Part shown: positions 44,209 to 53,627 of the stretch, piece after piece
How positions within the stretch are numbered: the stretch's first letter is position 1
Layout of the letters: each line of letters begins with the position of its first letter
Assembly: GCA_008933705.1 (NCBI GenBank)
Contig: WBUN01000019.1
Coordinates: forward strand, 1-64,000
Reading direction: 5' to 3'
DNA from: Hyphomicrobiaceae bacterium
Lineage (GTDB): Bacteria; Pseudomonadota; Alphaproteobacteria; Rhizobiales; Hyphomicrobiaceae
DNA: 64,000 nucleotides
Notes under the pieces: generated by a model
What the model saw: only the letters and a program-made list of their open reading frames with translations
Databases searched by the model: none
What the model was told of the DNA's origin: nothing
Translations under genes and position numbers: made by a program

Positions 44209-44919
44209 ATGGGAGCCTGGATTGCCCTGACGCTCCTCGTCATTGCCGGTCTGGCGCTGCTGCTGCGCGCCGACGCCGGCTCCATTGCCGGCTTTGATCC
44301 CTCTGACTTTGCCATCGTCGTCGCCGGCTTGGCCATGGTGATCTTCCTGGCCTCGTCGATCGCCGGCAGCTACCGGGGCCGGCTGGGGCAGGCCGTGCGC
44401 GATCTGTTCACCTGGGCGGCCGTGGCCCTCTTCCTGGTTGCCGGCTACAGCTATCGCGAGGAAATCCTCAGCCTCGGTCATAGGGTTGCCGGCGAGCTGC
44501 TGCCCCCCGGCAGTGCGTTGCGCAGCGCCGAGGCCCAGGTCGAAGGCGAGCGGGCGGTGCGCATCCGCAAGCGTCCGGACGGCCATTTCGTGGTCAGGAC
44601 GCACGTCAATGGCATAGCCCTGACGATGCTGGTGGATACGGGCGCGTCGACCGTCGTGATCAAGCCGGCCGATGCGCAGCGCCTGGGCATCGATCCTGAC
44701 CGGCTGCGCTATTCGGTGCCGGTGCAGACGGCCAATGGCACGACCTATGCGGCGCATGTGCGCCTGCGTACCCTGGCGCTCGGGCCGATCAATCTGACGG
44801 ATGTAGAGGCCCTCGTAGCCAAGCCGGGGGCTCTCAAGGAGAACCTGCTCGGTATGAGTTTCTTAAGCCGGCTGCGCTCTTATGAATTTTCGGGCGATTT
44901 CCTGACGCTGCGCAGCTAG
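44209..44919 (+). CDS. Retropepsin-like aspartic protease, membrane-anchored (copy 1)
   Basis: 236 residues. Membrane helices at about 1-20, 34-53 and 66-81 precede a C-terminal periplasmic-side domain. The single-domain aspartic protease motif is LTMLVDTGASTVVIKPADAQ with D143, and LLGMSFLSRLRSYEFSGDFL closes the fold. It matches the bacterial TIGR02281-type clan AA proteases that work as dimers. Substrate unknown. A second protease of the same class begins 61 bases downstream. Confidence 0.92.
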   Translation: MGAWIALTLLVIAGLALLLRADAGSIAGFDPSDFAIVVAGLAMVIFLASSIAGSYRGRLGQAVRDLFTWAAVALFLVAGYSYREEILSLGHRVAGELLPPGSALRSAEAQVEGERAVRIRKRPDGHFVVRTHVNGIALTMLVDTGASTVVIKPADAQRLGIDPDRLRYSVPVQTANGTTYAAHVRLRTLALGPINLTDVEALVAKPGALKENLLGMSFLSRLRSYEFSGDFLTLRS

Positions 44920-44980
44920 AGGCGCACACCCTTCGGGATGCCGCCCCAGGGTCGGCATCCGCCGGGGAGTGGTGCGTTTC

Positions 44981-45556
44981 ATGGCCATGTCGGCTGGCGC
45001 AAAGCGGGCAATGGGCTTGGCGGGAGGTTGGGCTCTCATCGCCGTCTCAGCGGCTGTGAGCGTTGTTTTCTTCAACGAGATCAAAGTGCTGGGCCGTGGG
45101 CTCGTCGGCTTGCCGGAGCCGGCCCTGATGCAGAGCGCGCGGGCGGAGCGGACGCGAGACCGGCCCGCGCCAGCCGGCGCCGTCGGTCGCGTGGTGGAGC
45201 TGAAGGCCGGGTCGCATGGCCACTACTACGCCAGCGCCGAGATCAATGGGCGCCCCATCGACGTCATGGTCGACTCGGGCGCCTCGATCGTCGCCCTGAC
45301 CTACGACGATGCACAAAGGGCGGGCGTCCATATCCGTGAGCGGGACTATACGCACCGCGTGAATACGGCGAACGGCCAAGCCCGCGTCGCCCCCGTCGTG
45401 CTCGATCGCGTCAGCGTCGGGGACATCACCGTACGCAATGTTCCTGCCGCCGTCAGCGAGCCGGGCAGGCTCAACAAGTCCTTGCTCGGCATGTCCTTCC
45501 TGAGCCGGCTCAGCCGTGTCGATATGCGCAGCGGCATATTGGTCTTGCAGGAATAA
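44981..45556 (+). CDS. Retropepsin-like aspartic protease (copy 2)
   Basis: 191 residues from ATG 44981; a GTG at 44969 would add four. One N-terminal membrane segment (AVSAAVSVVFFNEIKVLG), then a domain with D98 in PIDVMVDSGASIVALTYDDA and the end LLGMSFLSRLSRVDMRSGIL, almost identical in key motifs to copy 1. The N-terminal regions differ, so copy 2 keeps only one anchor. Tandem duplication with divergence is the simplest account. GGGGAG precedes the start. Confidence 0.92.
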   Translation: MAMSAGAKRAMGLAGGWALIAVSAAVSVVFFNEIKVLGRGLVGLPEPALMQSARAERTRDRPAPAGAVGRVVELKAGSHGHYYASAEINGRPIDVMVDSGASIVALTYDDAQRAGVHIRERDYTHRVNTANGQARVAPVVLDRVSVGDITVRNVPAAVSEPGRLNKSLLGMSFLSRLSRVDMRSGILVLQE

Positions 45557-45666
45557 TAAAGACCGCCCTGCGCCATGCATCCGCCATTGTCGTTCTGTCA
45601 CACAGCCGGAACAGGCTGGCTGCCGTTGCCTTGTTGCCGACCAAGCCGCTACCTCGAGGTTCAAGC

Positions 45667-47166
45667 ATGCTTCCCAAGCCGCGCGCCGATCTGAAGCCCA
45701 ACACGGCGGAATTCGAGCGCCTGCCGCTCGTCAAGCCGACCGGGTTTCGCGAGTACGATGCCCGCTGGCTGTTCCCGCAGGACATCAATCTGATGGGGCT
45801 CAACGCCATCGGCCTCGGGCTCGCCGCGCTGGCCGACAGGCGGGGCGTACGCAAGCGCTTCGTGGTCGGCCACGATTATCGCTGGTACTCGGCGTCGGTG
45901 AAGCAGGCGCTGATCACGGGCCTGCTGGCCGGCGGCGCGGAGGTGCATGACATCGGACTGGCGCTCTCGCCCATGGCCTACTTCGCCCAGTTCGAGCTGG
46001 ACGTGGAAGGTGTGGCGATGGTCACGGCCAGCCACAACGACAACGGCTGGACCGGCATCAAGATGGGCTTCCAGCGTCCGCTGACCTTCGGGCCCGAAGA
46101 AATGGCGGCCCTGAAGGAGATCGTGCTCGAGGGCCGATACGCCGAAGCGCCGGGCGGTCGCTACGCGTTCGTGCCCGACATCGCCGAGCGCTATGCGCGC
46201 GCGCTGAGCGCGCGGCCGAAGCTCGGGCGCAGGCTCAAGGTGGTCGCGGCCTGCGGCAACGGCACGGCCGGCGCCTTCGCCCCTCAGATCCTCGAAGCGA
46301 TCGGGTGCGAGGTAATCCCGCTGGACTGCGAGCTGGATCACTCCTTTCCGCGCTACAACCCCAATCCCGAAGATATGAAGATGCTGGGTGCCATCAGCGA
46401 AGCCGTGCTGCAGCATAAGGCCGATGCGGGCTTCGGCTTCGACGGCGACGGCGATCGCTGCGGGGTAGTCGACAACGAGGGCCACGAGATCTTCGCCGAC
46501 AAGGTCGGTGTGCTGCTGGCGCGCGACCTGTCGGCGCGGCATCCCAAGGCCGTGTTCGTCGCCGACGTGAAGTCGACCGGTCTGTTCGTGACCGATCCGG
46601 TGCTGGCCGCGAACGGCGCGCGTACGCTCTACTGGAAGACCGGCCACTCCTACATGAAGCGCTACACGCACGAGCAGAAGGCGCTGGTGGGATTCGAGAA
46701 GTCCGGCCACTTCTTCTTCCAGCCGCCGCTTGGCAAAGGTTACGACGACGGGCTGGTGGCGGCGATTGCGGTGTGCGACATGCTCGATCGCAATCCCGGC
46801 AAGACGCTTGCCGACCTCAGGAGCGCGCTGCCCAAGACCTGGGGCTCGCCCACCATGTCGCCGCATTGCGCGGACGAGGTGAAGTACGGCATCGTCGACA
46901 AGATCACGGCCCAGTACAAGGAGGCTGCCGGCAACGGCGGCACCGTCGCCGGTCAGAAGATCCGCGACCTCGTTACGGTCAACGGCGTGCGCGTGGTGCT
47001 GGAGGACGGCACGTGGGGGCTGGTGCGCGCATCCTCCAACAAGCCCGAGCTCGTCATCGTTGTGGAGAGCCCGGCGTCGGAGGCCAACATGCGCGCCATC
47101 TTCGCCGACATCGACGGGCGCCTCGCCAAGTTCCCCGAGGTCGGCGCGTACAATCAGAAGATCTGA
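45667..47166 (+). CDS. Phosphomannomutase/phosphoglucomutase
   Basis: 499 residues of the alpha-D-phosphohexomutase family. The active-site phosphoserine is S122 (VTASHNDNGWTGIK), the metal loop is GFDGDGDRCGVVDNEG near 259, and the sugar-binding loop is GFEKSGHFFF. It interconverts hexose 1- and 6-phosphates, giving precursors for surface glycans; mannose versus glucose preference is not readable. ATG 45667 starts the conserved part, with ATG 45631 in frame upstream. The glycosyltransferases at 7-9 kb would need its products, but linkage is not close. Confidence 0.93.
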   Translation: MLPKPRADLKPNTAEFERLPLVKPTGFREYDARWLFPQDINLMGLNAIGLGLAALADRRGVRKRFVVGHDYRWYSASVKQALITGLLAGGAEVHDIGLALSPMAYFAQFELDVEGVAMVTASHNDNGWTGIKMGFQRPLTFGPEEMAALKEIVLEGRYAEAPGGRYAFVPDIAERYARALSARPKLGRRLKVVAACGNGTAGAFAPQILEAIGCEVIPLDCELDHSFPRYNPNPEDMKMLGAISEAVLQHKADAGFGFDGDGDRCGVVDNEGHEIFADKVGVLLARDLSARHPKAVFVADVKSTGLFVTDPVLAANGARTLYWKTGHSYMKRYTHEQKALVGFEKSGHFFFQPPLGKGYDDGLVAAIAVCDMLDRNPGKTLADLRSALPKTWGSPTMSPHCADEVKYGIVDKITAQYKEAAGNGGTVAGQKIRDLVTVNGVRVVLEDGTWGLVRASSNKPELVIVVESPASEANMRAIFADIDGRLAKFPEVGAYNQKI

Positions 47167-47367
47167 CGGACCCTGGCTGCCGAGCCGCGGCTGCATCAAC
47201 AGAAAGTGAGGCAGGAAACTTAAGCGCTGCCGCTGCGTTCAGGTGTGCGACCATGGCGGGGTGGTTCAGAGGGCAAGCGGGGTTGCCTCACATCCGGATG
47301 GCGGGCGCCTGGGACGCCAGGCGTCCGTTTCTGCGCGTTGCGCTGGTCCCTCGGAGAAAGGTGCGCC

Positions 47368-47463
47368 ATGGATAGGAACAGAGTCTTGCTCATCGGCGGA
47401 GCGATCGTGGTCGTGTTGTTCCTCGCCTACCTGTTCGGCCCTGGTGGCGTTGTGCCCAGGTAG
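47368..47463 (+). CDS. Small single-helix membrane peptide
   Basis: 31 residues: MDRNRVLLIGGAIVVVLFLA, then a short polar tail ending GVVPR. One transmembrane helix with a basic N-terminus (three charges), so inside-positive in the inner membrane. GGAGAAAGG lies eight bases before the ATG, a good ribosome binding site, which is why I accept it. It stands 200 bases after the mutase gene and converges with the DUF2189-type gene. Function is unknown. Confidence 0.5.
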   Translation: MDRNRVLLIGGAIVVVLFLAYLFGPGGVVPR

Positions 47464-47497
47464 TCAAGGCCGGCCCGCTACCCACGCCCCGCCGGCA

Positions 47498-48397
47498 TCA
47501 CGATGACTTCTTGCGGCTGGAAGCGCCAAAAAGGGCGACGGGAAAGTCTGCCGCGTAACGCACGCCTTTCGGCCGCGGCTGGTAGGGCGGCCGCGGATGG
47601 AGGTCGGGCTCGACGGTCTTGCGATAGAGGTGCCAGGTCGCGTGCCCCAGCACCGGCATCACCACGGCGAGACCCAGGAAGAATGGCAGCGAGCCGATGG
47701 CCAGCCCCACCGCAACGATCAGCCCCCACAAGGCCATCGTCAGGGGGTTCTTGAGGATCGCCCTGACCGAGGTGATGATGGCAACCGCCACGCCGACGTT
47801 GCGATCGAGCAGCAGCGGAAACGACACGACGCTCAGCGAGAAGGCTACGACCGCGAAGAGCAAGCCGACGGCATTGCCGATGAGGATGAGATTGTGGCCT
47901 TCCGGCGTCGTCAGAACCCGGTCGATGAACGTGGCCAGGGCGATCGGCTCGTATTCATCGAAATTCGCCGCATAGATGGCATTGGCAACGCCAAGCCATA
48001 TGCCGAAGATCATCAGCAGCAGCGCCCCGAGCGCGGAGATGGGCCACAGCGACGGCGAGTGGACGATGTCGAAGGCATGCCGCCAGGAGGTGTCCAGCCC
48101 CAGCTCCCGCCGCCGGCTCAGCTCATAGAGGCCGATGGCCGCGAACGGGCCGATCAACGCGAAGCCGGCAGCGAGCGGATAGAGCAGGGGAACAATGTCG
48201 TATCCGAAGCTCGCGCGGCCGATCGCGATGCCGGCGATGGGGTAGATCAGGCTGAGAAAGATGACGTGCGTCGGCATCGCCCGGAAATCCTCGATGCCCT
48301 TCGCCAATGCATCCTTCAGATCGGCCGGGCCGATCGAACGGACCACAGGGAGCTCACGCGTCGGCTCCACCGGGAGAATGACATCTGCTTGCGCCAT
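47498..48397 (-). CDS. DUF2189-type integral membrane protein
   Basis: 299 residues from ATG 48397, just after AGGAGG; upstream codons in the same frame have no support. Six membrane helices, starting HVIFLSLIYPIAGIAIG and LYPLAAGFALIGPFAAIGLY, the latter a typical motif of the DUF2189 family (GFALIGPFAAIGLYELSRRR). The C-terminus is basic and proline-rich (RPPYQPRPKGVRY). Likely an inner-membrane protein of unknown function. It is transcribed alone, convergent with the small membrane peptide. Confidence 0.86.
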   Translation of the reverse strand: MAQADVILPVEPTRELPVVRSIGPADLKDALAKGIEDFRAMPTHVIFLSLIYPIAGIAIGRASFGYDIVPLLYPLAAGFALIGPFAAIGLYELSRRRELGLDTSWRHAFDIVHSPSLWPISALGALLLMIFGIWLGVANAIYAANFDEYEPIALATFIDRVLTTPEGHNLILIGNAVGLLFAVVAFSLSVVSFPLLLDRNVGVAVAIITSVRAILKNPLTMALWGLIVAVGLAIGSLPFFLGLAVVMPVLGHATWHLYRKTVEPDLHPRPPYQPRPKGVRYAADFPVALFGASSRKKSS

Positions 48398-48619
48398 GGA
48401 CCGTCCTCCTGAACTCGCAAGTTCAAGGGCCACGCCGCGTGATCGGGAGCCTGGATAGACCGCGGTCACGCTGAGCCGCGACCCGGAAAATGCAGCATGA
48501 TACGCCCAAAACAACAGGTTGTCTTGTGGACGTGCGGCGTTACCGCTAACGGCGCCGCAAGGTGAAGGTTCCGCCCGCGAGCGCGTGCCTCTCGCGCGGC
48601 GCAGCCGGTTTGTTAGGTG

Positions 48620-49297
48620 TTACGCCCGCATGGCAGCATCGAGCTCGGCCCGGAACGCCGCCACGCGTTTGTCATAGGCCGGCGCAAGCTGTGCCCGCAC
48701 CGGGGCTGGCGCACGATCGGGATTGCCGGCGGCGAACGGCGGAGCTGGATCGTACTCGATCGAAAGCTGGATTCGCTGGGCCGCCTCGGCGCCGGCGACC
48801 TCCGAGGCGACGGCGAGCGCGAAGTCGATGCCGGCCGTCACGCCGCCGCCGGTGAACACGTTGCCGTCGCGGACGACGCGTGCCTTCTCGTGGGTCGCGC
48901 CGACCAGCGGTAGCAGATGCGTGTAGGCCCAATGCGTGGTGGCGCGGCGGCCCTTCAGCAGACCGGCGACGCCGAGCACGAAGGCGCCCGTGCACACCGA
49001 GGTTGCGTATCTCGCCTGCGCTCCCTGCCGGCGCACGAAGGCGACGGTCTCGGCGTCTGCGATCGCGCCCGACACCCCGGCACCGCCGGGCACGCAGATC
49101 AGGTCGAGCGGCGCGCAATCGGCGAAGGTCGCGGTCGGCACCAGGCTGAGGCCGCAGTCGCTCGGCACCGGTTCGCGCGTCTTGGCGACAATGTCGACCT
49201 TTGCGCCGGGCAGGCGATGCAGCACTTGCAGCGGACCGGTCAGGTCGAGCTGGGTGACGTTGGGGAACAGGACGAAGCCTACAGCCAGAACGCTCAT
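48620..49297 (-). CDS. DJ-1/PfpI family protein
   Basis: 225 residues. The nucleophile elbow ATSVCTGAFVLGVAGLLKGR carries the conserved cysteine, with GRRATTHW after it, as in the isonitrile-hydratase-like and AraC-associated branch of the DJ-1/PfpI family. The N-terminus VGFVLFPNVTQLDLTGPLQV and LICVPGGAGVSGAI complete the fold. No helix-turn-helix domain follows, so it is the stand-alone enzyme form. Substrate unknown. Confidence 0.91.
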   Translation of the reverse strand: MSVLAVGFVLFPNVTQLDLTGPLQVLHRLPGAKVDIVAKTREPVPSDCGLSLVPTATFADCAPLDLICVPGGAGVSGAIADAETVAFVRRQGAQARYATSVCTGAFVLGVAGLLKGRRATTHWAYTHLLPLVGATHEKARVVRDGNVFTGGGVTAGIDFALAVASEVAGAEAAQRIQLSIEYDPAPPFAAGNPDRAPAPVRAQLAPAYDKRVAAFRAELDAAMRA

Positions 49298-49342
49298 GCC
49301 GCCTCGCGCACGAAGGGAGATGCCAAAGGGCGGTGCCGGGGA

Positions 49343-50020
49343 TCAGTTTGTCTTGCCGTCTTTCGCCTGCAGCGCCTCGCGCTCGGCGGTGCGCGCAATG
49401 TGGAAGCGCTGGAAGTTGCGATCCTTCTCGTAGATCTTGTGCCGCACCCACACGAACAGGTCATAGAAAGTGTGGCGCCCGTAGGACAGCGGCAGGCGCT
49501 CGATGGCCTCGATGTCCCGCCCCCATTTGCCTTCGAGGCCGGTGAGGTCGTCCTTGAAGAACACGATGGTCGGCGTGAAGATCACGCCCCACCGCTCGGC
49601 AAGTGTGCGCTCCGACATCCTGGTGCCGTCGAAGTCGGTGACCTCGCGCGAGCCCCACAGGTCGAGCTGCACGATGCGGAAGTTCTCCCGCACGTAGTCG
49701 TTGATGTAGCGCTGGGACAGAACCTCGGTGTGCATCTTGGTGCAGTAGATGCAGCCACGCTGCTCGAAGATGACGGCGAAGCGGCGGCCGGCGGCCTTTG
49801 CGTCCGCGAAATCCTCCCTGAGGTCGAGGAAGGAAAGATGGAACCAGCTCTGGTGATAGATGCCGTTGTCGTCTCTGGTCGGCTCGACGCGAGGCGTCTC
49901 GGGCCCGATGGGCGGCGGGAGTGTACCCGGCTCCGCCGCCAGCACCCGGCCCGCGCCCAGCACGCCAGCGGCAAGGGTCAACGCGACGAGCAGGCCGCGC
50001 AAGGAGATGGCGCGCATCAT
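49343..50020 (-). CDS. Periplasmic thioredoxin-fold protein (SoxW-like)
   Basis: 225 residues. Signal peptide 1-29 (LRGLLVALTLAAGVLGAG, cleavage near VLAAE). Redox motif C90-I-Y-C93 in FEQRGCIYCTKMHTEVLSQR, and the cis-proline loop WGVIFTPTIVFF. The HLSFLDLREDFADAKAAGRR segment before it is typical of SoxW-like thioredoxins. It would reduce disulfides in the periplasm, possibly for cytochrome or sulfur-oxidation proteins; no sox genes are nearby. GGAGG precedes the ATG. Confidence 0.9.
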   Translation of the reverse strand: MMRAISLRGLLVALTLAAGVLGAGRVLAAEPGTLPPPIGPETPRVEPTRDDNGIYHQSWFHLSFLDLREDFADAKAAGRRFAVIFEQRGCIYCTKMHTEVLSQRYINDYVRENFRIVQLDLWGSREVTDFDGTRMSERTLAERWGVIFTPTIVFFKDDLTGLEGKWGRDIEAIERLPLSYGRHTFYDLFVWVRHKIYEKDRNFQRFHIARTAEREALQAKDGKTN

Positions 50021-50103
50021 TGTCCTCCGTGTCTGTTTCCGACGGCAGTCTAGCCGAGCTTCGCTGGGCTGACGATGGCACTCGTGACACCCATCAACGT
50101 TTA

Positions 50104-51105
<1,002 letters not shown>

Positions 51106-51117
51106 TGCGGCTCAGCG

Positions 51118-51690
51118 TCACTTAGCACACTCGATGGCTTCAACCATTGCGTCGACGGCTGCACCCTGCTTCAGGCCGCCCTCACGCACGAGCGTCCGCC
51201 AGGTGAAGAAGCTGAGCGCCAAATGCAGCACCGCGTGCTGCTTCGGGGTCAGCTTCGCGTCGAGCACGTCCTGGTAGGCCGCCATGTAGGGTCCGAAGCG
51301 CATTTCGGTGATTTCTCGCGTGAGCGGATGATACTCGGCATCGCGCAGCACGCACCCGGCCAGTTGGGCGTTGCGCTCATACCAGCCGTAAAGCGCCAAA
51401 AGGCCGACGCGCAGCCGCTCAGGCCGGTCCGCGATCGCCCGCCATGCGTCCGCATCGGGCAGCGGATCGCGCTCCATGTGGAGCCCCGAGCAGGCGAGTG
51501 CCAGGCTCCGCTCGTCGGGAAAGTGCGCGTAGAAGGTATGCCGCTGAACGCCGGCCCGCTCGGCCACCATGCTGATCGTGGTCAGTGCCGGGCCGACGCT
51601 CGAGTGCAATTCGACCGCGGCTTCGACGATGCGCCGCCGCGTCGCCGCTTGGGCTTCGGCGCGCCGCTTGAGGGTGTAGGTCCGGGTCAC
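51118..51690 (-). CDS. TetR-family transcriptional regulator
   Basis: 190 residues from GTG 51690. The longer frame upstream (to 51873) crosses the operator region and has no family similarity. N-terminal helix-turn-helix: RRRIVEAAVELHSSVGPALT followed by ISMVAERAGVQRHTFYAHFP. The C-terminal ligand domain is unremarkable, ending VDAMVEAIECAK. Two palindromes lie just upstream (51702-51717 and 51747-51760), fitting autoregulation. The usual divergent target gene is missing: only a decayed hydrolase fragment follows. Confidence 0.9.
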   Translation of the reverse strand: MTRTYTLKRRAEAQAATRRRIVEAAVELHSSVGPALTTISMVAERAGVQRHTFYAHFPDERSLALACSGLHMERDPLPDADAWRAIADRPERLRVGLLALYGWYERNAQLAGCVLRDAEYHPLTREITEMRFGPYMAAYQDVLDAKLTPKQHAVLHLALSFFTWRTLVREGGLKQGAAVDAMVEAIECAK

Positions 51691-51701
51691 GGCATTTTCA
51701 T

Positions 51702-51760
51702 TGCACGCACGTGTGCATCCATATTGACAGGCCAAGCATATTTCGCTACACACATGTGTA
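51702..51760. promoter_or_regulatory. Palindromes and promoter upstream of tetR
   Basis: TGCAC-N6-GTGCA (51702-51717) and TACAC-ACAT-GTGTA (51747-51760), with the 10-bp palindrome ACACATGTGT inside the second. On the plus strand TTGACA (51724-51729) and TACACA (51747-51752) are 17 bases apart, so the second palindrome covers a possible -10 of a promoter pointing away from tetR. Confidence 0.55.
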
Positions 51761-51891
51761 CTATCAAATGCAGCGCAGGTCCAACGCATCGTGTGGAGAT
51801 GACATCCCCTTCGTCGCAGCGCGCTTGCATCCGCAGGCAGGGAGGCGACCAGCGGTGTCCCTGAAGGGCTCACGAACTCGCCGCGTGGGCA

Positions 51892-52236
51892 TCACGCTGC
51901 GCTTGCCGACAACGCGTCTCGCAGCGCCACGTCGCGCGGATCGCCAGTCAGGGATGTTCCCATCTGGTTTGTGACGTAGGCGTAGCCGATGCCGGCTTCA
52001 GGGTCGGCATAGCCGAGGGAGCCGCCGGCTCCTGGGCTACCGAATGAGCCTGCATGTCCGAACGGCCATAAGGGGCTCGGCTTCATGAAGCCGAGCGAGA
52101 ACTGCACCTCGCCGTGCAGGCACTCGTCGTAGAAGCCATGCCTGGGCGGAATGGCCGGCGCCGTCAGCAAATGAAGGGTCTCGTGGCGCAAGCCCAGCTC
52201 GTGCCCGCCGATGACGCGCTGCTCGGGGGCCTGCAA
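51892..52236 (-). pseudogene. C-terminal remnant of a serine hydrolase (beta-lactamase/EstB-like)
   Basis: About 114 codons whose translation matches only the C-terminal part of beta-lactamase-family esterases: FSLGFMKPSPLWPFGHAGSF and GSPGAGGSLGYADPEAGIGY with AYVTNQMG. The SxxK nucleophile and YxN motifs of the first 250 residues are absent, and no ATG fits (the frame opens at a TTG). The sequence upstream at 52237-52320 has no continuation in any minus frame. It is therefore a truncated relic, perhaps of the gene once controlled by the TetR protein. Confidence 0.75.
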
Positions 52237-52320
52237 GCGTTGCCTTTATTTTGCCAGGAATTTGCTGACGCGTAGGCAATTGCGGGAGCCTGATACGCAC
52301 CAACGGCACAGGGGTCAGTC

Positions 52321-53157
52321 ATGGCAGCCCGCTCCCGGTATTCGACTGCAAGGACCGATTACGAGGCCTTCGACGCCGAGGACCGCTACGGGCACGACGA
52401 GTTCTGGCCCGGCGAAAGGATCGGCCCGCCGCCATCCGGCAATCGCGGCAGGGCGGTGCTGCGAGTCGTCGTCGTTCTTCTGATTGCCCTTGGCGGCGGC
52501 TGGGCTCTGCTGGGCGATCCGGCCGCGTGGCCAAGCTGGCAGTCGATCGAGGCGATCGTGTCGTCGTGGACGAGCCGCAGTGCGCCCGAGCCGGTCGAAC
52601 GAGCCACGCTCGCGGTGGCCACGACGCCTCGCCCGGCCCGCCTGGAGCCGGTGCAACCGCCTGCCGTCGCAAGCCCGCCTTCGAGCGTGCCATCGCCGGC
52701 TTCGAGCACGGGGCCGACCCCGGACATACCGGAGAGGCCGGTTGCGCCGCTGACCACGGCCTCTCTCCCGCCTGCGGCCACCGCGCCGAGCGAGGCCACG
52801 GCCCCTCCGGGCCAGCCGCCGGTCGCCGACTACGCCGACCCGCACCAGAAGCGTGCGGCGGCTGTCGGCCTTCACCCCGACCTGTCGCGCGTGCTGCTGG
52901 CGCGGCTGTCGCCGACCGACTACCGCAACGCCGAAATCGCTATACGGACCGCCGTGGCCGAGACGCCGGACACCGCCGTCTACGTCTGGCCGCGCCAGCG
53001 CAAGCCCGAGCTCGCTCTCTTCCAGGTGCGCTTCGTGCAGGGCGCCGCGCCCGGCTGTCGGCGGTACGTCGTGACCATAACCAAGGACGGGTGGCTGACG
53101 ACGGCGCTGCCGATGGAGAAGTGCGGGCCCCAACTCACCCGGTCGCGGCGGGAGTGA
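52321..53157 (+). CDS. Membrane-anchored protein with proline-rich linker, unknown function
   Basis: 278 residues. A short acidic N-terminus (residues 1-43), one membrane helix (VLRVVVVLLIALGGGWALLG, about 46-65), then a long Pro, Ala, Ser and Thr-rich linker (90-170). The C-terminal globular domain starts near LHPDLSRVLLARLSPTDYRN and ends with CRRYVVTITKDGWLTTALPM followed by EKCG. I do not know the family. The C-terminal coding words recur at 55321-55357, indicating a lost paralogue. Likely cytoplasm-to-periplasm orientation with the domain outside. Confidence 0.8.
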   Translation: MAARSRYSTARTDYEAFDAEDRYGHDEFWPGERIGPPPSGNRGRAVLRVVVVLLIALGGGWALLGDPAAWPSWQSIEAIVSSWTSRSAPEPVERATLAVATTPRPARLEPVQPPAVASPPSSVPSPASSTGPTPDIPERPVAPLTTASLPPAATAPSEATAPPGQPPVADYADPHQKRAAAVGLHPDLSRVLLARLSPTDYRNAEIAIRTAVAETPDTAVYVWPRQRKPELALFQVRFVQGAAPGCRRYVVTITKDGWLTTALPMEKCGPQLTRSRRE

Positions 53158-53373
53158 GCCCCGTCGGTGTCGGCGGGAGCGGGCCCGAGACGTCCCTGCC
53201 GGGTCGTCTTTGGGGATTGATTCCCTTGCGCGCGCTGACGGTCATCAACAGCGCAGATTGCCTGTTTGCGACCCTGCACAAATCCCGAAGCCGGTGGCCT
53301 GCGCTTGCCAAAGATGCGCTGCGCACATTCCGGCAATCATTGGCCGGGCCGGGAAATCCAAAAAAAGTCGCTC

Positions 53374-53535
53374 GTGTGATGATCGAGAAATTCGCCGGTG
53401 ATCGCGGCAGGTTGGGAGCGAATTTCTCGATCTGAATCACACAAGCAACACTATGAACCTAGTGTCCCTTTTGATTTCCGAAGCTCGCTCCCTGCTCCTG
53501 CAGCAGACCTCGGCGAACTTCGGAATCGGGACACC
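53374..53535 (+). repeat. Structured dispersed repeat, family 2, copy B
   Basis: 162 bp. The first hairpin, GTGTGATGATCGAGAAATTC to AATTTCTCGATC-TGAATCACAC, has a 15-bp perfect inner stem (GATCGAGAAATTCGC / GCGAATTTCTCGATC). The second starts GTGTCCC and closes CTTCGGAATCGGGACAC. It lies in the 470-bp gap 53158-53627; the rest of that gap shows no gene. The other copy is at 29562-29721 on the opposite strand. Confidence 0.8.
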
Positions 53536-53627
53536 AGCGGCGCCACGGCGGCCTTGTGTCGCTGTTTGAGTCATCGCCAGGCGCGAACTAGCATGCGGGG
53601 TCGATTCCCGCGGAACGCGAGGTGCAA

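Noticed and set aside
53560..53600. Possible Pho box ahead of the DUF47 gene (TGTCGCTGTTTGAGTCAT)
   Set aside because: The two half-sites are one base out of register and only one half matches; too weak to report as a site.
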